Source: Pyxidicoccus xibeiensis
Lineage (GTDB): Bacteria; Myxococcota; Myxococcia; Myxococcales; Myxococcaceae
Direction: 5' to 3'
DNA: 64,000 bases
Assembly: GCF_024198175.1 (NCBI RefSeq)
Contig: NZ_JAJVKV010000010.1
Span: 124,001-188,000 of the forward strand
Shown piece after piece: positions 63,373-64,000 of the stretch (positions are counted from its first letter, which is position 1; each line of letters begins with the position of its first letter). The notes beneath the pieces are model-generated. The model was not told the origin of the DNA. It saw nothing but the letters and a program-made list of their open reading frames with translations, and ran no database searches. A program made the translations under genes and the position numbers.

Positions 63373-64000
63373 GTGCAAGAGTTCATCGACGTACTGCGGA
63401 GCCAGGCGCGCCACATCGCGCCCGAGCTGGCAAAGGTCTCCTACCAGCGGGGCCTGGCGGTGACGCAGAAGGACGGGGCCACCCGGCCCATCCCCATCAC
63501 CGCCACCCCCGTGGTGCTGGACGCCGCGGAGATTCGCCGCCGCGCCGAGCTGTCCGCCCGCCTGTCGTCCGCCAACCTCAAGATGGCGCGCGCCATCCTG
63601 GGCGGCGAAGACGCGCAGGTGCTGCTGGGCGCCCTCTCCCCGCTCGAGCGCTCGCTCGCGGAGCGCACCTGGCGCCAGGCCACCCGGCTGGTCAACACGC
63701 GGGTGGACTACTTCGTCGCCGGTGGCAAGCCCTGGGCGCTGGAGGTCAACGCGACCATCCCCGCCATGCAGGGGTATTCGGACATCGCGGCGCGTACGTT
63801 CATCGAGGTGGTGGCCCGCTACTTCCGCTACCCGGAGAAGGCGCTGCACTCGCTGCTGGCCCTCAACGGCAGCAACGCGCTGGCGCTGTACCGGTCGCTG
63901 CTGGACGGCTACGCGGCCGAGCGCAACGGGAAGCTGCCGGACACGGTGGCGCTGCTGTGCCGCCGCAACGACGCGCAGATTTCGGAGCTGCGCTGGCTGT
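63373..64000 (+). CDS. N-terminal part of a possible ATP-grasp-like protein, 3' end outside window
   Basis: An open frame from a GTG (AGGA five bases upstream) to the end of the window, 209 codons so far. It reads VQEFIDVLRSQARHIAPELAKVSYQRGLAVT, followed by RLSSANLKMARAILGGEDAQVLLGALSPLERSLAERTWRQATRLVNTRVDYFVAGGKPWALEVNATIPAMQGYSDIAARTFIEVVARYF. The phrase WALEVNATIPAMQGYS resembles the E-x-N-x-P-x-G region of ATP-grasp and glutathionylspermidine-synthase-like enzymes. Too little is present to be sure. Alternatively it is an unrelated conserved hypothetical protein. The upstream 208 bp show no further gene. Confidence 0.6.
   Translation, partial: MQEFIDVLRSQARHIAPELAKVSYQRGLAVTQKDGATRPIPITATPVVLDAAEIRRRAELSARLSSANLKMARAILGGEDAQVLLGALSPLERSLAERTWRQATRLVNTRVDYFVAGGKPWALEVNATIPAMQGYSDIAARTFIEVVARYFRYPEKALHSLLALNGSNALALYRSLLDGYAAERNGKLPDTVALLCRRNDAQISELRWL

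Overview
The window is about 70% G+C, densely coded on both strands, and reads as chromosome of a myxobacterium, most likely Myxococcaceae (Myxococcus, Corallococcus or Pyxidicoccus type). This rests on the base composition, the heavy use of GTG starts and 4-base stop/start overlaps, and the repertoire: Ser/Thr kinase, hybrid receiver-kinase, KaiC-like ATPase, many lipoproteins, ELWxxDGT repeats and an alpha-2-macroglobulin. No rRNA, tRNA, CRISPR array, transposase or phage gene was recognised. The genus is inferred, not proven.

Layout. 1-2 kb: the end of a DHH phosphoesterase gene coupled to a cysteine desulfurase. 2-5.6 kb: two divergent surface lipoproteins (DUF4397-like and right-handed beta-helix). 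5.6-10.8 kb: minus-strand signalling genes, namely a two-domain KaiC-like ATPase with a receiver/histidine kinase, and a Ser/Thr kinase coupled to a secreted TPR-like protein. 10.9-13.8 kb: a 6S RNA-like gene, 5-formyl-THF cyclo-ligase, a YmdB-type phosphodiesterase and tyrS. 14-21.4 kb: a secreted EndoU-like protein and a 2013-residue alpha-2-macroglobulin. 21.4-25.5 kb: rlmE, small membrane and zinc-ribbon proteins, a Tat-exported NHL protein and a lipoprotein pair bordered by a 60-bp tandem duplication. 25.6-33.3 kb: an acyl-CoA dehydrogenase, then an RND efflux operon that ends with its own MarR regulator and a secreted protein. 33.3-42.7 kb: ELWxxDGT protein, alpha-methylacyl-CoA racemase, SCP2 protein, a receiver with an apparent CTG start opposite a degenerate sensor kinase, tatA, and a long-chain acyl-CoA ligase with its TPR partner. 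42.8-46.2 kb: an alternative sigma factor, then Rieske protein, divergent GTP cyclohydrolase I and FAD oxidase in one operon.

46.3-51.7 kb is a six-gene metal-uptake cluster: a small Cys/His secreted protein, an outer-membrane beta-barrel, a ZnuA-like binding protein, a lipoprotein with a Cys/His cluster, an ABC ATPase and a permease. The ligand pattern favours zinc. A second minus-strand locus at 54-58.5 kb holds a paralogue of the small Cys/His protein, a His-tailed lipoprotein, two unknown proteins, a TPR protein and a MerC-like membrane protein. It may be a linked metal-response locus. The window ends with a large multi-pass membrane protein of unusual codon use, a ThDP-dependent lyase and the beginning of a possible ATP-grasp-like gene.

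Shared control elements stand out. The same 18-bp operator-like palindrome precedes the acyl-CoA dehydrogenase and SCP2 genes. Twin TACGACG-NN-CGTCGTA palindromes precede a lipoprotein. Strong inverted repeats sit in front of the RND operon and the metal-uptake cluster. All functional calls come from motif reading without database searches.
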